Of a stretch of 64,000 nt of DNA, positions 22,471 to 35,473 are shown piece by piece. The translations under genes and the position numbers were made by a program. The notes beneath the pieces are model-generated. The model searched no databases. It was not told the origin of the DNA and worked only from the letters and a program-made list of their open reading frames with translations. Each line of letters opens with the position of its first letter. Position 1 is the stretch's first letter. Source of the stretch: Sinotaia quadrata (Eukaryota; Mollusca; Gastropoda; Architaenioglossa; Viviparidae); the NCBI GenBank assembly GCA_028829895.1, contig CM054177.1, forward strand, positions 42,054,664 through 42,118,663, given 5' to 3'.

Positions 22471-23401
22471 TGGAAACAAATCGTGCTCAAAAGTTTGTTA
22501 TAACTATCAATCTGAAAAACGTTGCAAACTCGAACGTAAAACTGATCATTACTGGGGGTTCGTTCAGAACTTTTGTTTTTAACGTTATAATTAAACCTTT
22601 CACCGTAAATCTTTCACTCTCTGCCAGCTCTTTATTCTTTGACGTATCTTCTTATGTTCTTTTCTCTCCTCACTTCCTTTTAAATGTTTTTCTTTCCTTG
22701 ACCTCTGGGCTGCTTGTTTGTCTCATATTCGCAAGCTGTTTGCAGGGCAAGCGCATATTAATTCATCAGTTTGTCCGTTAATTTACTTCCAGAACACAAA
22801 CACAAACACAAGCACACACGCACGCGCACACACACCGTCCACCACTATTAATTTTTTCTCTTTCACTTGCTGTCAAATGTCTGCATTAATCATGCATATT
22901 AAACAATGTCATTGTCAAATGCAGACGAATTCGCGAAGATAACGCAGACTTGCAATTATCTTGCTTAGAATTAGGCCATCGGATACGTCAGCATCATTTC
23001 GTCTCTGGTTTTGTGTTGTTTGTGATTTTGTTGTGAGTTTGCCTACTTGTCTCTTTCTGTTTGCTTCATGGAGTTCTTGCTCTTCGCTATACATTTATGA
23101 GACAAACGGGTATAATTCTGACAAAACAAATAACTTTCATTCAGTGTATCACTTTCGTTCACGTTTCTTGGCTCATTTTCTTTTTTGAAATTGCGTCGTT
23201 TCTTATCAAAGGTCGATTTGACATCAAAGCAAATCACGATGAATGTTACTATGGTTGCTGAGTTGCACTGCGATTATTAAACTATGCATCTCGGCACTTT
23301 AGATGTGCGCAGAGTTGCTTACCTTTCATCCATATAATGCATTACACTTAAAAGTAATTGAAAAACGGCTATTTAATATAGACATTTAATTATTCTTACT
23401 G
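22471..23401. other. Unique spacer
   Basis: No gene supported; frames of 64-75 codons near 22718-23261 lie on both strands and overlap. A short CA-rich patch lies at 22795-22835. Confidence 0.4.
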
Positions 23402-23443
23402 AGCGTGTTCATAGTGTGTTCATAGCGTGTTCATAGTGTGTCA
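23402..23443. repeat. 13-bp repeat, 3 copies
   Basis: Alternating gtgttcatagtgt and gtgttcatagcgt. Confidence 0.8.
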
Positions 23444-23669
23444 TATCTTGAGCACGACTAACGTGCAATAAATGTCCGACAGCATCACAGTGGCAACAAA
23501 GCATGACGAGACATTAATTCACTGCAGTGCACAACCTGTCACATTTTTATTATTAACTGTGCACAAACATTGCTAATATCTTACATTAAGTGAAGCGTGA
23601 AAATATAGCACTGTTATTATTCCTATAGGCATAATTGATTTAGCATTGCCAGTGTTTACACACCTCCAT
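23444..23669. other. Unique spacer
   Basis: Nothing recognised. Confidence 0.4.
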
Positions 23670-23753
23670 CCAAACACTGTCAAGAATACACCACTATCCA
23701 AACACTGGCAAGAATACACCACTATCCAAACACTGGCAAGAATACACCACTAT
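23670..23753. repeat. 28-bp minisatellite, 3 copies
   Basis: Units at 23670, 23698 and 23726 (ccaaacactggcaagaatac start); one base differs in the first. Confidence 0.95.
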
Positions 23754-24060
23754 CCTTCCTGGTGCTTACTACATATCACATATGTTCAGTAATATACCAA
23801 AGTTAAATTAACCATTATATTCGACTTACAATAACAACAAAAAATGCATTCGTGATCAACTTGATTATCGCCAATATAAACACATAAATATGAAAATGGG
23901 CTTGATTTGTTTTGTTTCCGTTACAAAATTCAGCCATAGCCTTCCAGTTAATTACAAATTCAAGACAGCTACCGAGTAATTAAAACTAAGCAGTGCAATA
24001 TTAGTCACATGCAAATCGTGCATGTAAATATTTGATTATTCACAACACTAACACTTCTTG

Positions 24061-24236
24061 TGTCCATCTTTACTGTCCTGGGTTATTTATGCCACCTAAA
24101 TTGTCTTTTGTCCATCTTTACTGTCCTGGGTTATTTATGCCACTAAATTGTCTTTTGTCCATCTTTACTGTCCTGGGTTATTTATGCCACCAAATTGTCT
24201 TTTGTCCATTGTTACTGTCATGGGTTATTCACACTT
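24061..24236. repeat. 47-bp minisatellite, 4 copies
   Basis: Units near 24061, 24109, 24156 and 24203 (tgtccatctttactgtcctg core). The fourth is diverged. Confidence 0.93.
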
Positions 24237-24633
24237 CAGCAATCTCTTGAGTACAATCCTTACTCATTCTACCAACCACAGTTTAAAAATCCTTCATTTC
24301 TTTGCACATCAGTAGTACGAACATGACCTTGACTTCTGTCCTTTACAGAGGTGTTGAGTTAAGACACACTCTGCATATGTAGACGACATTCCACGAAGAA
24401 GTAAATGTGTGGTGATGATATTAGTGTTTATGGAGGCCGGATTGCCCTAGTCCTCATTTGAGATGTTGATGAATAAAATAATTGTATTAAAAAAAATGTC
24501 GATGACGTGGTGGTGTCAGTGTTACGTGTGGGATTTATATACCATCCTGTTATAGTATTAAATATCAAGATTTTGGATTTTGAAGTTCAATACTAATAAC
24601 AGCCCAAGTCAAGCCTACTCCTTCTATCACTAT
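24237..24633. other. Unique spacer
   Basis: No feature recognised. Confidence 0.45.
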
Positions 24634-24958
24634 GTTAACTCTTGTTCCAATAATCTAGTGGGGAGATAATTCAACTTAATACAATGACAAGCAGACTAGT
24701 TAACTCTTGTTCCAATAATCTAGTGGGGAGATAATTCAACTTAACACAAAGGCAAGCAGACTAGTTAACTCATGTTCCAGTAATCTAGTGGGGAGATAAT
24801 TCATCTTAACACAATGACAAGCAGACTAGTTAACTCATGTTCCAGTAATCTAGTGGGGAGATAATTCATCTTAACACAATGACAAGCAGACTAGTTAACT
24901 CATGTTCCAGTAATCTAGTGGGGAGATAATTCATCTTAACACAATGACAAGCAGACTA
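24634..24958. repeat. 65-bp minisatellite, 5 copies
   Basis: Units at 24634, 24699, 24764, 24829 and 24894 (tctagtggggagataattca core). Units 1-2 have cttgttccaataa and units 3-5 catgttccagtaa, so variants are ordered along the array. Confidence 0.97.
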
Positions 24959-24971
24959 GTTAACGTTGCCG

Positions 24972-25572
24972 CAGTCAGTGTATTATACTGGCTCTCTGAA
25001 CATTCTAATTAATAAAACATGTACAGTCAGTGTATTATACTGGCTCTCTGAACATTCTAATTAATAAAACATGTACAGTCAGTGTATTATACTGGCTCTC
25101 TGAACATTCTAATTAATAAAACATGTACAGTCAGTGTATTATACTGGCTCTCTGAACATTCTAATTAATAAAACATGTACAGTCAGTGTATTATACTGGC
25201 TCTCTGAACATTCTAATTAATAAAACATGTACAGTCAGTGTATTATACTGGCTCTCTGAACACTCTAATTAATAAAACATGTACAGTCAGTGTATTATAC
25301 TGGCTCTATGAACATTCTAATTAATAAAACATGTACAGTCAGTGTATTATACTGGCTCTCTGAACACTCTAATTAATAAAACATGTACAGTCAGTGTATT
25401 ATACTGGCTCTCTGAACACTCTAATTAATAAAACATGTACAGTCAGTGTATTATACTGGCTCTCTGAACATTCTAATTAATAAAACATGTACAGTCAGTG
25501 TATTATACTGGCTCTCTGAATACTCTAATTAATAGAACATGTACAGTCAGTGTATTATACTGGCGCTCTGAA
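24972..25572. repeat. 52-bp minisatellite, 11 copies plus partial
   Basis: Exact 52-bp register from 24972 to a partial unit at 25544 (cagtcagtgtattatactgg start). Variants such as cactctaatt against cattctaatt alternate. It starts 13 bp after the unrelated 65-bp array ends. Confidence 0.97.
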
Positions 25573-27550
25573 ATGCAGCTGAGGTTCATCAGTGCTAAAC
25601 TTAAGTTTAACCCGTTCGCTGTCCGGCTGGTTTTGACGCTTACCGATAACTGAATGGGTCAGTGTGCTAAAAAATTTAAAGCGACTGTAATTATCAATGG
25701 ATTTAAAAAATTTAAATTACTACCTATTATAGACACACTAAGGAATCTTAAAAGTTGGATTCTATAGTTTATAGTTTGATTCCACACCCAATCTCTTAAA
25801 TTATTAACTATTCATACGTTTCTTATGACTTAAAATTATTCGCCAAATTCTCATTAATTTCCATTTTCACTTGTTCTTGATTTCCTTGGTACCTATTCTT
25901 GAACTGTATAGGCAAGCAATTAATCTCATGCAGTGTGATTTTCATCTCATGGCCTCGCCTCTCCCACCCCCATCCCCCGAGGTGTGAAAAAATAATTCAT
26001 TGCAATTAGATGAAAATGCTTTATCTCCCAGTCAATAGTTAACTATATGATAGGCACCCACAGAATGGAAAAGTTGATTCCAACTTAGAAAAGTATAACA
26101 GATACTTCTGTATTTCTGTGATTTCTAATCTATCGCGGATTCATTTTTATGAAGTGGGACACTCATGTAACTGCATCGACTACCATCATCATAACGGGGG
26201 GGAGATGTAGTGAAGATGGATAATGTTATTAATGTTAAAATTAAGTTAAAGGCTCAGCTCTGGCTGGCCATTCTGCACTATAAATTGATATAAATAACTG
26301 CTTAGTTATTAAATACATTTACATTTTCTTTTAAGAGAAGGGATATTACAAAAGCGTCGGTCTGTTTTTATTTTTACATCGAGCCGTCAGTGAAAACGTG
26401 TGTGTTCTCTATAGCTAATGTCTCTTGAAGTACGAATATTGTCTGTCTTAATAAACAGAGAGAGTCTTCACTAATGGCATTATCACGGATATCAAAAACT
26501 GGTCTGAGCAAAGACCAAGATGAAATTGGAAACAGGATGGGTGTGGCAAGGCTATTGGGGTCAATTCTGCTTCATCACAGAGCTCCTGGAGAAAGAGACA
26601 AAGAGTTTTCAACAGAATCGATGATTTAACTGACGGAAGACCGTAAGTGGGTGGGTGGGAATTAAACCTCTCTCAGAGAAGTCGTTAGCTGGTGGCTAAT
26701 TATAATTATGTATTTCGTCAGAGCGAAAAAGTCGTTGACCATTCCTGTAGAGTCATAGTTGGGCGGTCAATGACAATTGTTATAATTTCACAGTCATGAC
26801 TGGTATCTTGTTTAGAATAATGTTGGACGTGGTCGGTTTTAAAGAGTATGGTGTTTTGTAACTTTAATAAATTTAGAGATTTTAATAGCTTTGTTGATAA
26901 GAGGAATGGTTTTGGCTTTTCCAATCAAATGGACAGTCATCCCATAGACCCAGAAAATTTGATAATACGGCTACTATTAATATGAAACTGAAACTTAATT
27001 TATCGATTGGTTTGCTCTTTAATTATATACACATAAACATTTTACACTTTTTCTTGTTTTTCTTTTGCATAGTGATAATCTGTTCGAAGTATATAGTTGG
27101 ATATATTATTAAATTCACTATAGTATATAAGAAAATTGCAGGAGTTAGTTTCAGATTTAGTGCCACAGTCTGTGTTGGGGATAGCGATTTCCAAGGGGCT
27201 GTGTAACAAGAAAATACTGAGAAACTGAAAGTGATAAAACCCTGCGAAATTCCTTATGGTGCGACTCTGGGCTCGGAAACAATCCCCTGAGCTCCTACGC
27301 CCTGAACGAATGATCCTTCCTCTCAGTCCTTGGACCCCCCTCCCCCATTTTAGCCTGTGATCAGATTTATTTACTACCAATTTCTTCCCCCCCCCCCAAG
27401 TCTCGTGTTGAAATTTCCCTAACATACCAGACCCCACTCGTATTTAAGACTTGTGACCAGCTTGAATCCTATAAAGAAATTGTCTATGCGTACCAAGACA
27501 CTACCACCAGCACCCTTAAATCCAGTAATCCATTTTACCTTTTGGTACCA

Positions 27551-27555
<5 letters not shown>
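25573..27555. other. Two kilobases of unique sequence
   Basis: No gene supported. A minus frame of 131 codons at 27042-27437 has no recognised product and includes a translated poly(C). The poly(C) tract at about 27389-27399 and gggggggag near 26196 are length-unstable spots. Confidence 0.45.
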
Positions 27556-27601
<46 letters not shown>

Positions 27602-27632
27602 CATATACATACACACACACACACACACATAC
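27556..27632. repeat. (AC)n(AT)n(AC)n microsatellite
   Basis: AC repeats, an AT core (about 27588-27602), then AC again. Confidence 0.95.
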
Positions 27633-28803
27633 TCACACCACACACATAAGTATACATTTATATGCTATTGCCAACGTCTCTTTACCTACCAGTCTTAACC
27701 CCGTTTAAATCCTGTGAACACCTTTCCTTTACGTTTTCTGAAAACAAATCTTTTGACAAAATAAAAACACCACTAGTAACGACAACAGCGAAAATAATAA
27801 ATGATTTGTTTGAAAGAATGTATGTCACGACCTTTGCTGTAAAAAAATTTTCCATTCTCATGGGTACTTGAGTCAGTCTGCAAAACCAACGCACGTCCAG
27901 CGTGTTCTTTAAAGCCGGTCAGTCCGACCAAAAAGTCGCGAAAGCCATGCACGCATGCCAATTTAGTCAAGACGTCTTACAGAATATGATGGATCAATCG
28001 CTCTAACCACCAAGACAAAGGCTACACGCACGCACTCACAAGCATACACATCTATGCATACACATGTAAGCACAAACTTACATACACTTACAGCACACAA
28101 AATACGCACAGACGCACGAATTCTCCAAATACAAACATGCACATTACGCACATATAAAAACAGCAGGCACATATACAAACATGCAAACACACAAATAAAC
28201 TCACGAACATACGTACATTTACAGTACACAAGCAGGCATTTACACATCAGTAAAGACACAAACACTGACGTGCGTGTGTTTACACACATCACTTGAATTA
28301 AATGTGAAAGAATGTTCACCCGCCACTCTGTCTTTGTCCTTTACAAAGCACAACAAGTGAACATGGCGTGTAGACAGTCAATGTAAATGTCCAAAGTTTT
28401 CATAAGCACACTGCAAAACTTAAAATGTACACTAGACCATTGTGACCTTCATTACTTCATTAATCTCAAATAAAATATTTTCTTTGAATTTCGTATCTCT
28501 ACAGTTCAGAGTTGCTGGAATCGATCATCAATCTTTTACAATAGTCTGTACATGTGTCTATGGAAACTGACAAAATAATCGAGTTTTATTTTCCTGTTTT
28601 TAAGAGAATAAATCATACAATGCCAATCTACTCGACAATGAAATCAATGATATTCAGATGAAGAGGCTTTCTTTCTGTTACAATGTGAAAAATGATTCCC
28701 CCACCCTACCCCTAATAACAAACTTGGATGTCTTTTATGGTTGTAGTCACTCCACACACAATGCTGATGTTATGAGTGTCCATGAATTATAATGTGTGCT
28801 CAT
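27633..28803. other. Unique spacer with CA-rich tract
   Basis: From about 28020 to 28290 the sequence is a degenerate CA-rich stretch (cacacg, acatac, catgca words). Frames of 80 and 118 codons there are artefacts. Elsewhere nothing recognised. Confidence 0.45.
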
Positions 28804-29067
28804 TTTCTCAGTCTTGAAAACTCACGAAAACGCAAGAAGTAGGTTATTGGACTCTCAGTCTTGAAAACTCACGAAAACGCAAGAAGTAGGTTATTGGACT
28901 CTCAGTCTTGAAAACTCACGAAAACGCAAGAAGTAGGTTATTGGACTCTCAGTCTTGAAAACTCACGAAAACGCAAGAAGTAGGTTACTGGACTCTCAGT
29001 CTTGAAAACTCACGAAAACGCAAGAAGTAGGTTACTGGACTCTCAGTCTTGAATACGCACGAAAACG
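28804..29067. repeat. 47-bp minisatellite, 5 copies plus partial
   Basis: Units at 28807, 28854, 28901, 28948 and 28995 and a partial at 29042 (ctcagtcttgaaaactcacg start). Nearly identical; the last two carry gttactgg in place of gttattgg. Confidence 0.97.
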
Positions 29068-29839
29068 AAATATGACGAAATATACAGGGAGATTTATAGA
29101 CAGACACGTAATAGGATGCAGAAAGATATTCCAGTTGAAAATTAAGACGCACGCGTGCACATCAAGCATATCAAACAATGTACACGTCAATTAGAAAAAA
29201 GCTATGGGGTCGAGTCTGTGTTGATGGATATAATGTCATGCAGGGCTCTCATGACAGTCAAGGTGGGATTGATATGGATACATCTTGACGTTTTCTTGCC
29301 CCAACGTTGATTTCAAGCCAACTCAATTCTTTTCTTTTATCGGTTTCGACTTATATTGTAAATTTGATCATGTGTATTGTGTTTCTATGTATAAGAGGTG
29401 GACTCGTATTTTTATCACGGTACGCATTAGGGATCTATTTACTGATGTTATAGTGTCTTTCTGTTCCGCCCATGGTGTTGCTGCAATTGTGGTTGGGAAA
29501 GAAAATTAACATTTGACTGTAGCCAACCGTTTTTTCATCTTTCTATCTCAATGAAGACTGAGGGGTACCCGTTTTATCTTGACCATTTGCTCAGTTTTTA
29601 TTTGTCTAAATTTTTCTTAGAACTTGCACCATTTAAAATGCATTCTTCTTCTAGGTTTCTGGTGATATCAATATCCCAAACTGTCCAAAAAGTAACTTGA
29701 GACTCATTTCTATGATGGCAGGTCACAGATGTAGTAAGGTGAGTTTATACCATCACATTATGGAAACGACTTAGATGATCTTTATTACAATAAATATCTA
29801 AGTGACTTAAATGATTGGTGTCGTATGATTATTTGGGAT
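29068..29839. other. Unique spacer
   Basis: A 74-codon plus frame at 29285-29509 is unsupported. Nothing else recognised. Confidence 0.4.
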
Positions 29840-29997
29840 TGCTAATTAATACTAGTGTTATTATCCAATATTAGAAACTTTTCCCACTTGCTAATTAATA
29901 CTAGTGTTATTATAAGAATTATCAATATTAGAAACTTTTCACTCTTGCTAAATAGTACTATTTTTATTATACAATATTATAAACTTTTCTCACTTTC
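29840..29997. repeat. Minisatellite of about 50 bp, 3 diverged copies
   Basis: Each copy has gctaattaatactagtgtta, then aatattagaaacttttc. Copy two carries an extra taagaattat insert. Confidence 0.85.
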
Positions 29998-30946
29998 AAA
30001 TTAAGTGGGCAAGAACTTGTTAGTAGGCGTGAATGCAGACGACGAGCTAAATGGAATGATGCAAATGAAAAATCCAGTTTAATCTGGCGGTTTAGAAAGA
30101 CATTTCGTCGCATACAACTGTGAAGAGCGTGAGTGTGTGATGGACAGACACCGTAAATTATGCATGGAATAATACAGTAGTCTCCGGAACTGGAGACATT
30201 TGGCGGGGTATGGTATCAGGCATGTGCCCAAATCTCATCAAGTTTAGCCGGCTGGTGGGTGGATTATGTGGAATAATTATGTAGTGATTAATTATCGTCT
30301 GCCAAATGCCTACTGGTTATGTATCATCGGGATGATGTCATGCTACCTCTTACTGCTTTAATGGCAAATGCCTATAGTTGCAATAATGGTAACTAGGTAA
30401 AGTGATATTAATGGTAAATTAATACCACAACTATTAATGGCAAACTTGTTGAGACGAATACAATATACATCACTTTAAGTCAACCTTTTTTTCTGTTTTT
30501 ATGATCTCCTATCTATCTCCGCCAACCTTATCTTGCTTTTCTTTGTCTGTCTTTCTATCACTCTCTCCCCCTCTCTCCATTTATTTCAATCTACTATTTA
30601 TGTCTATCAGTTTGCCTGTCTAAATCCTAACTGTATGTCATTCTGAATGGTAGGCCATGGACTTAATACTTCCTCCATGCTTTTGAAGAAAAGAGGATTT
30701 TATTCCAGTCAAATGCTTCGATTTTCATTTGGGAGCAAAGATTAGTGACAATATAGGGGACATGTACTTTTAGCTATAACAAAATATTGACTGCATTTTC
30801 ATTCAATTATTCATGCAGTGGTTCTGTACGTTTGAGGACCTAAATATATCTTTCTGGTCAGTAGAAGTGATAGAAAGGTTAACAACGATAATGGCATTGC
30901 AGAATTGATATAAAACTTAATGTACAATGATTTGATATATGCAACT
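29998..30946. other. Unique spacer
   Basis: Pyrimidine-rich at 30505-30600. No gene supported. Confidence 0.45.
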
Positions 30947-31145
30947 AACGATAATTGTAATGGTATTATAATTTAATAATCTTTAACGATAATTGTAATG
31001 GTATTATAATGCAATACTCTTTAACGATAATTGTAATGGTATTATAATGCAATACTCTTTAACGATAATTTTAATGGTATTATAATTAATGCAATATTTT
31101 TTAACGATAATTGTATTGGTATTATAATTAATGCAATACTCTTCA
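30947..31145. repeat. 38-bp minisatellite, 5 copies
   Basis: Units at 30947, 30985, 31023, 31061 and 31103 (aacgataattgtaatggtat start). Later units gain a 4-bp ttaa insertion. Confidence 0.93.
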
Positions 31146-31654
31146 GGTTAAGAACATATTGATACTGAATAGTTACTATAGTGTAAATTTTAATGACAAA
31201 GTGATACTTAACCAGTGTTATAAATGTTTATGTAGAGAATATGTACTGATATGTACAGTAGTAAATAGTAGTATCATCGAATGTTGAGGGTTGTAGTGGT
31301 AGTGCTGTTGATGATGATGATGATGGTGGTGGTGGAATTGATGGTTAAGACGTCGATGACGGCTGTTATTGGTACTTTTGTTTATAAACTATAATACATT
31401 TATACATACATACATAATACATGAAACTCAAGCACACGACTCTCAGATTCTAGTAATTTTTCCATCATGTTCAAAATCCTATCGATAACTTCGATTCATA
31501 ATTGATCTACTTTTGTCCATGTGATCTCTGTTTTATATTGCATGATTGTCAGTAATGCCTACTGGACGAAAGTTTCGGTTTTCCGGTTCTTTCAGCGTAA
31601 AAATTGAGAGTTTCGCCCTCAGAATTGTCAATTTCTAGTATAGTACGCAAGGAC
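31146..31654. other. Unique spacer with short GAT/GGT tract
   Basis: A short GATGATGG/TGG tract lies at 31310-31334. No gene seen. Confidence 0.45.
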
Positions 31655-31775
31655 AGTAGAACGGTTCTCCAATTCAGAGAGCAGAGGATCGAACTAGCGA
31701 CTACCTACTGGCTGCCACCACGATCACCGCCCTTCCTCAGCGAGTAGCGTGGGAGAGCACAGCCGGCAAGAAATA
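31655..31775 (-). mobile_element. Possible tRNA-derived SINE remnant
   Basis: Read on the minus strand, agttcgatcctctg (about 31683-31696) resembles the RNA polymerase III B box ggttcgantcc. It is preceded about 30 bp upstream by gcggtgatcgtggtggcagc, which is loosely like a tRNA A-box region. The patch is GC-rich relative to its surroundings. There is no second copy in this window and no poly(A) or target-site duplication that I could see, so this is tentative. Confidence 0.25.
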
Positions 31776-32446
31776 ATTTCTTCATCATCCATCCGATTGA
31801 TTTTCAGGTTTTCAGGCGCAACTTGTTTCCTTCTGACTGAAAAGACAAGACAGGGTTTGGAAAGGTGTATTTGAAATTACAACTAGACCCGCCATGCGTT
31901 GTCTGTGCTGAAATGCTTTCTCGTAAAGCGAATCTACCCCCACCCCCACCGAAGCTCGGCAATGATGGTCGTCTGCAACTCTCGAGTGACGGCATTTGAG
32001 ACTTTCACAAGAGGAACCGAAGGTTCATTTCACACGCATTTTGTATTCTAGTTTTCTGCCTTGACATAATTAAACAGAAACCTTCTTTAAGTTTACAACC
32101 CTTCTCAATTATTTACTCCCCATATGCTGATGTTTTATTAGCTTGCAATCTATCTAAAGCCGTTTACCAACTTTCTTTGGCGTGCTCTCCCTTACTTTTG
32201 CCAATTTTCTTACAGTGGAGATTGAATTTCCACTTTGGTCCTACGTCAATGATATTGTTGTTTACGTACATCAAAATCTGCGGCCTTGCAGGACTACTCT
32301 CACTCTTGTAACTCTGCAAGTATTGACCGTGTAGTTTTTCCTAAGATAAAACTCACAACATTTCTAAAGAATTGAGGGTATGCACAGTTAGTAAAACTCT
32401 TGTTTCTGCAAGCATAATTAATGTGTACGCATATGTGTGTTTTTGT
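31776..32446. other. Unique spacer
   Basis: A minus 63-codon frame at 31804-31995 is unsupported. Nothing else recognised. Confidence 0.4.
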
Positions 32447-32816
<370 letters not shown>

Positions 32817-33909
32817 TTTATTAGCTATAATGAGCATCATTCCTAAAAAGTTTTTCTTACAATCTACTTACTCCTTAAAGCGCCACTCAGCAAACTGAAG
32901 ACTATAAAAGTGCTTGGAAGAAATCTTGGACAAATAAATAAATAAATATATATATATATATCGATTCTAAAGTTTAAAATTCTAAAAAGATTTTTAAAAT
33001 AGCTTAATATATTTTTGTCGTGTTGATAAAAATTTTACACTCTTCCAGCTAGCAAGAACTATTTTTAATCATATTTATCTGAAGTCGGCTGCGTATTAAT
33101 TTTGAAGCAAATAGCTAGATAATCAATTGGAAAGCATAGACAGGTCTTTAAGTTATAAACAGACACTATTTACTCCCTTATCAAAATTCAACCGGAAAAA
33201 ATTTTATTTCCCCAAAATACAAATAAAATATTTATATAATATTTTTCATGCAATTTCTATATGTGACCCAAAATAATATATTTAAGTATGTGATTATTTA
33301 TGTAATTAATCAAGTAGAATAGCTTATTTCAGTTGGTACTGTTTTAAAATAAAACAATTGAAGATAAATGTTTTCAAACTCGCTGTTTAAGGTAATAAGG
33401 TAGCAGTATAATGTCACTTTAATTATCTGCCAAGTGAGTGAGTGTATGTATATGTGTGTGCGCGAGCTTGTTAAATACTAACTAAAAGAAGTAACTTTAC
33501 TGTCGTAGTAATTTATCCTTAGCGTTCAACATGAAATCCTTTTGGCCAAACGTTATCTCCCTCTGGCTTGCTCTGCGGTCTACGGGATATTAATTGTCCT
33601 CTGCTTATCCTTTATGACCTTAACTGTCTTCTACTTAACTGTAGGACATTTATTGTCCTCTGCGTGAGGGAGTTTGACTTAACTATACAGTCTTGACTGT
33701 CCTTTACATACCTATAGGACCTTGACTGGCCTCTACTTACCTTTGACTCTGATTCTGTCCGTGTCATTTCTAAGTGCAATGGCTAGTTACATTCCAGTGC
33801 CAGAAAGGCTAGTTACATTCCAGCTCTAGAACGACTAGTTATGTCTTTGATGCAATCTATAGCTGTGTGATTAAGAAGAAGCAAAGCGGTAAGTGATCAG
33901 TTGTGACGC
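32817..33909. other. AT-rich spacer with minor repeats
   Basis: (AAAT)n(AT)n at 32933-32961. A decayed array at about 33590-33750 (cttgactgtcctctactta words). Two copies of ggctagttacattccag at 33780 and 33808. No gene. Confidence 0.5.
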
Positions 33910-33916
33910 TCTGTGT

Positions 33917-34008
<92 letters not shown>
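33910..34008. repeat. (GT)n(GA)n compound microsatellite
   Basis: GT with a few ATGT interruptions to about 33956, then about 25 pure GA repeats. Confidence 0.97.
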
Positions 34009-34011
<3 letters not shown>

Positions 34012-34084
34012 GGTTAGGAGGAATGATAAACAAAACTTTATCAACAAAAAATTATCCTGTTTCCTGTCTCATTGTGTAGATTTA

Positions 34085-34168
34085 AACTAAATGTTATACA
34101 TCTATGTCATTCAACTAAATGTTATACATCTATGTCATTCAACTAAATATTATACATCTATGTCATTC
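34085..34168. repeat. 28-bp minisatellite, 3 copies
   Basis: Units at 34085, 34113 and 34141 (aactaaatgttatacatcta start), one base different in the third. Confidence 0.95.
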
Positions 34169-35362
34169 AACTAATCATTATCATAAGTAGAAGTATAACC
34201 ATTTCACTTCGACTTGATGCCACCATCATCATTAACCTTTTTTTTAAATAGAAATTAAAATGTTTCGTAAATTTTAAAGTAATTCTTTCAAAATTTCTTG
34301 TTGCATAAGGTAAAATTAAAAAGATTTCCATCATGAGTCCGTTTTTTTTAATAAACAAAATATGCCGGACAGTAAAGAACCTCAATAACTGTAAACTTAT
34401 ACTCTTGCTCTTCGCAGAGCGACGCCAGAACTTACAGAGAGATAAGAGATATACCATTTATATTAGATCTATACCGTCATGGGAGATGTGCCTACGGCAG
34501 TAACTGAATGCTATTAGGGTCGTACCTTATTGCTGTTAGGAATCTCAGGCTTATATATTTGCTGGCCGCTCATTATTTTTATATTATTTTTCTTTTAAGT
34601 GTTTAAGCTTTCTCTTAACAAAAATAGTTTCCCCCAAAATTGATAGAACATCGAAGACTAATAGTATGGTACACCATTAAAATACGTAGGCCTATGTCTT
34701 TCGGAATCTTGCGCCCAGAGAGTAGTTTCCCTTGACAATAACAAATCAAATGAATAATAATATTTCAACGAAATACACATCTTTTCCTATGTTCTTTTCT
34801 GGATGTAAGTTATTTACGGCCTTTTGGGGGCGTTTGGATGATTGGTTGTTGTTTTTTTTTTGTTTGTTTGTTTGGCTGCAATTATATGTTTTGATTTCAT
34901 GTTCCACAATTTACTTTTGTAATACAAAATGCAGCATGAAAATTCAGAGATCTTAATCGGCATAAAAGACAAAACAGCTTCAGGAGTCGATGTTTTGGCT
35001 GAATGAATTTCAAACGGGCAATACATTTATTGATAAAAATTAACATAAAAACTCCATGAGTGAACCGACCCTGATCGGTGAAGTTCATCATACATCAATA
35101 AGATTATTAACTTCATTCTGCATATTATTTTTATTAATAACTATATTGTCGTGATGGAAGTTCTAAACATCAAAATTCTTGTCATCATTAAATTGATTAA
35201 TTAATATCTTTGAATTCATGTTTTATTATTATCATCATTCCCTAGTATTATGTTTGTAGTGTTGTTAATTTTTTATTTGTAGTTAAGGAAAAAATAATTT
35301 TTGTTCATTTGTGCATGAAGCTTTAGTACGCTAAATCCTTTCTCTAATCTTTGTTGGCTGCG
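34169..35362. other. AT-rich spacer
   Basis: Frames of 62-96 codons on both strands (34167-35091) are unsupported. A T-run followed by tttg repeats lies at 34851-34873. Confidence 0.4.
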
Positions 35363-35468
35363 TGCTGGTGTGAGTGTGCTTTCGATCTGGGGAAGAGTAT
35401 GCCCCGTGTCTAGATTATGCCCTGTGCCTAGTGTGCTACATGGAGTCTGGGGCGCTATATGGGAAGAT
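35363..35468. repeat. Dispersed repeat family B, copy 1
   Basis: Matches 39249-39398 in order: tggtgtgagtgtgcttt, gatctggggaaga, attatgccctgtgcc, gtgctacatgga and gcgctatatgggaagat. The other copy has two or three extra 18-bp internal units. Not recognised as a known element. Confidence 0.65.
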
Positions 35469-35473
35469 CTTAG

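Noticed and set aside
27042..27437. 131-codon minus frame
   Set aside because: It passes through a poly(C) tract and AT-rich DNA with no recognisable protein features.
28054..28319. Opposed 80- and 118-codon frames
   Set aside because: Both derive from a degenerate CA-rich tract and overlap on opposite strands.
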